This document shows positions 5,334 to 8,314 of a DNA stretch of 8,314 nt, in pieces. Each line of letters opens with the position of its first letter. The stretch's first letter is position 1. Position numbers and translations under genes: made by a program. This DNA comes from Clostridium sp. GTDB taxonomy: Bacteria; Bacillota_A; Clostridia; Lachnospirales; Lachnospiraceae. The stretch spans positions 1 to 8,314 of the forward strand of contig JAMPAW010000150.1 in NCBI GenBank assembly GCA_023666975.1, given 5' to 3'. The notes beneath the pieces are model-generated. The model did not search any database and was not told the origin of the DNA. It saw only the letters and a program-made list of their open reading frames with translations.

Positions 5334-6485
5334 ATGTCAGAATATCAATTACAGATCAAACAGGTGGTGGACTATCCACGCTGCCGTATATACAGGCAGT
5401 TTGTCCAGTCACTGATCACAGACCAGAGCATTCGCACAGGCGGGGGTTCCGGTCTTTTTTATTTTACGGTGCTTTGCAGCTATGCAAATTTCCGTACATC
5501 TTACCGCCGCATAGACGGGATCAGCTACACGGTCTACCCGGGGGAGTGGATCTGTACCGTCAGGGAGCTGGCGGGATGGTTCCGGACACACTTCCAACGC
5601 CAGGCGCTTGACATATTGGACGAGCTGCAGAAAAGGAATCTGATCTCTTATCTGCCGCTTGGACGCGGGAAGGTGATCAAATATAAGATACGGGACTGGA
5701 AAAGCCACAACACGGTCTTGGACTATAACTGCCCGTGCCAGAAGGATACCGGCTTTTTCTTCATGCCAGTCACTACAGCATTGGAGCTTGTGGGCGCCGG
5801 GCGGTGTTCCGAGATGGACATGCTGCTGGACCTGTGGCTTTCCACCATCTACAACGACAGTCAGGTACAGGGTTCAGAGGCAGGCCCGGTGGTCTACCTG
5901 CGGAACGGCACAGGTTGCCCATTAGTGAATTACAGTGAACTGGCTGCCCGCTGGGGGATCTCAAAGGCTACTGCGGGCAGGATACTGAAAAAGTTTGAAA
6001 AGCTGGAATACATATCATTGATGGCGTTCCCGGGGACGAAAGGCAGCGACATTTATCTGCGGAATTATCTGTCCACCATGTTCCAGATATCAGACGTACT
6101 GATCGACAAGGAGGAGGTTGCGATGGTTCTGAACATCAGGATCAGCCTGCCGGAGAAAGACGGCGGGGCAGGGGAGGACACGGTCCCAGAGCAGGAAGTA
6201 TGCGTTTCAGAAGAGCTGTCCAGCGTATCAAAAACGCAGGTGGAGGCTGTCATCGGGAAGGTGGCTGAGATCCTTGATTTACAGGGGATTTCGTGTTTCC
6301 GGTGCGCCAAAGCCACATATAAGTTATATCCTTTATTGGATGACTGGGAAGGGAAGTATTTATACTGCCCGCGCGAGGCGCCGGACAGGCGCATTGGGAT
6401 GGATGTCTATTGCGGTAACGATAAACGGGTATATATATTTGAGCTGACACTATCACCTGCAGGTGGGAAGAAAGAGAGGGAATGA
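5334..6485 (+). CDS. Double winged-helix ICE backbone protein (putative DNA-binding/replication or regulatory protein)
   Basis: ATG 5334 follows AAAGGGGG (5320-5327) at 6 bases. The in-frame ATG at 5292 adds 14 residues but has no ribosome binding site. The product is 383 residues. Two winged-helix-like segments are visible: about 68-122 (TVRELAGWFRTHFQRQALDI, then LISYLPLGRGKVIKYKI) and about 197-246 (YSELAARWGISKATAGRILK, then a wing with GTKGSDIYLRNY). The C-terminal third has Cys321-x2-Cys324 and later Cys345 and Cys360, which could bind zinc. Base use is clearly GC-richer than the operon on its left. It is followed 3 bases later by the next gene. Position at the front of the transfer-side genes suits a replication initiator-like or regulatory protein of a clostridial ICE. 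I cannot name the family with certainty. Confidence 0.6.
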   Translation: MSEYQLQIKQVVDYPRCRIYRQFVQSLITDQSIRTGGGSGLFYFTVLCSYANFRTSYRRIDGISYTVYPGEWICTVRELAGWFRTHFQRQALDILDELQKRNLISYLPLGRGKVIKYKIRDWKSHNTVLDYNCPCQKDTGFFFMPVTTALELVGAGRCSEMDMLLDLWLSTIYNDSQVQGSEAGPVVYLRNGTGCPLVNYSELAARWGISKATAGRILKKFEKLEYISLMAFPGTKGSDIYLRNYLSTMFQISDVLIDKEEVAMVLNIRISLPEKDGGAGEDTVPEQEVCVSEELSSVSKTQVEAVIGKVAEILDLQGISCFRCAKATYKLYPLLDDWEGKYLYCPREAPDRRIGMDVYCGNDKRVYIFELTLSPAGGKKERE

Positions 6486-6488
6486 AGG

Positions 6489-7028
6489 ATGACAAAGAAA
6501 CAGAGGGAGGCGGATATTGCAGAGAATCCGTTATATCACGATACATGGAAACTGCTGAAGAAATACAGGGATGTGGTCTGGAGCTTGGAGCTGTCCGTAC
6601 AGCAGGTGCGCAACAGGTTTGAGATCGAGTACGGGAGTTCCATAGAGGACTTCCTGGAATCGGTGTACCTGGCGGGGGTGAATCTTGCCGGGGGCGACAT
6701 TGAACACCATGCCAAGTGCATAGAGCGCAGCAACCGGATGATAAAGCTGCTGGACAGTTCCGTGGAGCTGCTCAGGAACAAGCACAAGAACGGGGAAACC
6801 TACTACTGGCTTTTGTATTACACATTCCTTTCCCCGCAGCAGATGAAGAACGTGGAGGAGATCATTGAGCAGCTGCGACCCCATATCAGGGACATCAGTT
6901 TCCGCACTTATTACCGCAGGAGGCAGGAGGCTATCGAGGTACTCAGCTCCATCCTGTGGGGATATACCTCCAAGGAAAGCATGGAGATACTGGAGAAATT
7001 TGTGCCAGGATCGGGGGCTGGCACATAA
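6489..7028 (+). CDS. Helical ICE protein with C-terminal HTH-like region, resembling ArpU/sigma-like regulators
   Basis: The product has 179 residues. ATG 6489 lies 3 bases after the previous stop, with GAGAGGG at 6474-6480 (8-base spacing), so the two genes are co-transcribed and probably translationally coupled. The protein is almost entirely helical and has no membrane segment. Residues 103-158 (ETYYWLLYYTFLSP, then HIRDISFRTYYRRRQEAIEV) have the shape of the region-4-like HTH found at the end of ArpU/RinA-like phage regulators, in which a tyrosine/arginine-rich recognition helix precedes a final helix. It could control the downstream transfer genes, which lie beyond two terminator-like hairpins. 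The regulator assignment is tentative, and a structural or mobilisation accessory role is possible. Confidence 0.5.
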   Translation: MTKKQREADIAENPLYHDTWKLLKKYRDVVWSLELSVQQVRNRFEIEYGSSIEDFLESVYLAGVNLAGGDIEHHAKCIERSNRMIKLLDSSVELLRNKHKNGETYYWLLYYTFLSPQQMKNVEEIIEQLRPHIRDISFRTYYRRRQEAIEVLSSILWGYTSKESMEILEKFVPGSGAGT

Positions 7029-7137
7029 ATGGCATGAAAAGGTATGAAATTGGCACAGCTTTGCTCTTTTCCCGCAAATAACGGTGTGTTAAACTATGTA
7101 TGTTCAAAAATGCACCCAAAACCGGATATGGCAGATA

Positions 7138-7165
7138 CAGGCACCTTTTACGAGGTGCTGTTTTT
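7138..7165 (+). terminator. Intrinsic terminator-like hairpin 1 upstream of the pilin gene
   Basis: GCACCT (7141-7146) pairs with AGGTGC (7153-7158) around a 6-base loop. The stem extends by CA/TG with one bulged G (7140), and TTTTT follows at 7161-7165. It has the form of a modest rho-independent terminator or attenuator. Confidence 0.55.
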
Positions 7166-7174
7166 CTGCCCGAC

Positions 7175-7209
7175 AAAGGCCATGCCGTACAAAAAGGGCA
7201 TGGTTTTTT
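7175..7209 (+). terminator. Strong intrinsic terminator-like hairpin 2 upstream of the pilin gene
   Basis: CCATGCC (7180-7186) pairs perfectly with GGCATGG (7197-7203) around a 10-base loop. The stem can be extended through two G-U pairs and an A-tract, and TTTTTT follows at 7204-7209. It lies only 12 bases before the ribosome binding site of the next gene, so transcription from upstream would have to pass it. Confidence 0.7.
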
Positions 7210-7235
7210 CATGCAAAAAAGAAGGAGGTCCAAAA

Positions 7236-7634
7236 TTGAAAAGAAGAAAAAACAAGTTTCCTGAAGCAGCAGACCGGAGGCATCGCCACAGATCCCGCCT
7301 GGCAGAAGCCGCCTATTACAGTTTCCTTGTCGGCATGGCCATTCTGGCATCCACGCAGCCGGTTTATGCTGCTACAGATGTATGGACAAAAGCAAATGAG
7401 ATCATGCAGGACGTGTATAACCAGATCGTCATTATTTCCACAGTGGCGGCTGTCGTGACAGCAGCTGTTGCATTGTTGTTGATGAATTTTTCGCGGTCGG
7501 GGCGGACGGTGGATGAAAGTCGCGCATGGCTGAAACGGATCTGCATCACATGGGTAGTACTGAACGGTCTGGGATTTATCATGGCTTATGTCACACCGTT
7601 TTTTGCTGACGGCAAATGGACGCCGACTCCCTGA
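7236..7634 (+). CDS. VirB2/TrbC-like conjugative pilin or small transfer membrane protein
   Basis: The TTG at 7236 is the likely start: AAGGAGGT (7222-7229), a near-perfect ribosome binding site, is 6 bases upstream. An in-frame ATG at 7044 would add 64 residues encoded across both hairpins and has no good site. The 132-residue product begins with a basic stretch (KRRKNKF, then RRHRHRSR), then a hydrophobic segment (about 27-40) and a VYA-A signal-peptidase-like site at 43-46. Two membrane helices follow at about 63-84 and 101-121, separated by a short charged loop (SRSGRTVDESRAW). A long signal peptide followed by two helices is the standard VirB2/TrbC pilin plan. The following gene encodes a VirB6/TrbL-like protein, the usual neighbour in clostridial ICE transfer operons. 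It is not the short Maff2-type protein. Alternatively it could be another small channel subunit. Confidence 0.62.
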   Translation: MKRRKNKFPEAADRRHRHRSRLAEAAYYSFLVGMAILASTQPVYAATDVWTKANEIMQDVYNQIVIISTVAAVVTAAVALLLMNFSRSGRTVDESRAWLKRICITWVVLNGLGFIMAYVTPFFADGKWTPTP

Positions 7635-7663
7635 TCTGAAACTATTGAGAGAGGAGTGATCGT

Positions 7664-8314
7664 GTGGGTATATTAGACGGCATTGTGGAATGGATTGCAG
7701 AGCAGGTAATGTATGGTCTTGATCTGGTGTCTACCTCAGTACTGGGTGCGCTGGGGTGTGACATGACTGTATTCCTGCGATATTTCCCGGCGGCAGAGAC
7801 CATGTATGAGGTTTTTGTGGCGCTCTCCATCGGAATCATTTTATTAAACTGGGTATGGCAGTTATTCAAGAACTATGGGCTTGGGGCAGGGATAGAGGCG
7901 GAGGATCCGGTAAAGCTGAGTGTCCGTTCCGTCCTGTTCATCCTTCTTGCCTACTTTTCGGATGAGATCATCGGGATGGTGTTGAAGATAGGCGGCACAC
8001 CGTACAACTGGATACTGACAGCTGAGTTGCCTGCGCTCAATTTTGCAAGTTTCAACTCCGTAGTCCTAGCGATCGTGGGTGCCTGTGCAAGCGGGGCGGT
8101 GGCGCTGATCTCGCTGATACTGGTGCTCATCCTGGCATGGAACTACCTGAAACTGCTGTTTGAGGCTGCTGAGAGGTATGTATTGCTGGGTGTGCTTGTG
8201 TATACGGCGCCCGTGGCATTTTCCATGGGCGCATCCCAGTCAACATCAAACATATTCAGGTCGTGGTGCCGGATGTTCGGCGGGCAGGTGTTCCTGCTGC
8301 TTATGAATGCATGG
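7664..8314 (+). CDS. VirB6/TrbL-like conjugal transfer membrane protein (CD1112-like), 3' end outside window
   Basis: GTG 7664 starts the frame, with GAGAGGAG ending at 7656 (7-base spacing). The frame stays open for 217 codons to the window edge, so the gene is partial. Hydrophobic segments lie at about residues 46-68, 86-109, 131-163 and 171-189, giving at least four membrane helices. The stretch DMTVFLRYFPAAETMYEVFV and the motif AERYVLLGVLVYTAPVAFSM are characteristic of the VirB6/TrbL-like family named after C. difficile CD1112. The protein would form part of the inner-membrane channel of the type IV secretion machinery that moves ICE DNA. It lies 29 bases after the pilin gene and is probably in the same operon. 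Confidence 0.8.
   Translation, partial: MGILDGIVEWIAEQVMYGLDLVSTSVLGALGCDMTVFLRYFPAAETMYEVFVALSIGIILLNWVWQLFKNYGLGAGIEAEDPVKLSVRSVLFILLAYFSDEIIGMVLKIGGTPYNWILTAELPALNFASFNSVVLAIVGACASGAVALISLILVLILAWNYLKLLFEAAERYVLLGVLVYTAPVAFSMGASQSTSNIFRSWCRMFGGQVFLLLMNAW

Noticed and set aside
1..8314. CRISPR array, tRNA or rRNA genes
   Set aside because: No regularly spaced repeat series with unique spacers and no tRNA or rRNA signature was found on reading both strands.

Overview
The window looks like part of an integrative conjugative element (ICE) from a gut-type Firmicute, most likely a Lachnospiraceae-like clostridium. The grounds are Gram-positive style AGGAGG ribosome binding sites, use of TTG and GTG starts, an AT-rich cargo half beside a GC-richer backbone half, and a right end carrying a VirB2/TrbC-like pilin candidate followed by a VirB6/TrbL-like protein of the type found in Tn1549-like clostridial elements. 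The organism call is inference from protein style, not from a marker gene.

Layout. (1) 1-475: gene debris. It holds a 5' stub of a low-molecular-weight protein tyrosine phosphatase cut inside its catalytic loop, a tandem 11-bp repeat, and a frameshifted N-terminal stub resembling AbiEi-type antitoxin/regulator proteins. (2) 429-1416: a small transcription unit with a good extended -10 promoter. It contains a broken small ORF, an intact GNAT-like acetyltransferase and an overlapping 61-residue protein of unknown role. (3) 1417-1924: no convincing gene. It holds a 20-bp-period direct repeat, a 38-nt palindrome, three copies of the octamer ATGGGCGA (both orientations), and the promoter of the next operon. 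(4) 1925-5157: a compact three-gene operon, the most interesting content. The genes are a DUF4297/Cap4-like nuclease candidate, a 140-residue middle protein, and a coiled-coil ABC ATPase with Walker A and a modified Walker B. Both junctions overlap by exactly 8 bp (ATGnnTAG). The arrangement fits the ABC three-component (ABC-3C) class of predicted anti-phage/anti-plasmid conflict systems. (5) 5158-5333: a junction where composition shifts from AT-rich to GC-richer. (6) 5334-8314: conserved-looking ICE backbone, with a double winged-helix protein, a small helical regulator-like protein, tandem terminator-like hairpins, the pilin candidate (TTG start), and VirB6/TrbL running off the right edge.

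How it fits together. The right half supplies transfer functions. The left half looks like a cargo hotspot where toxin-antitoxin-like and defence modules have been inserted and eroded. The three-gene operon is intact and is the likely current cargo: the ATPase would sense or remodel nucleic acid, the middle protein would bridge, and the nuclease would act as effector. That division of labour is inferred from the family and is not shown by the sequence.
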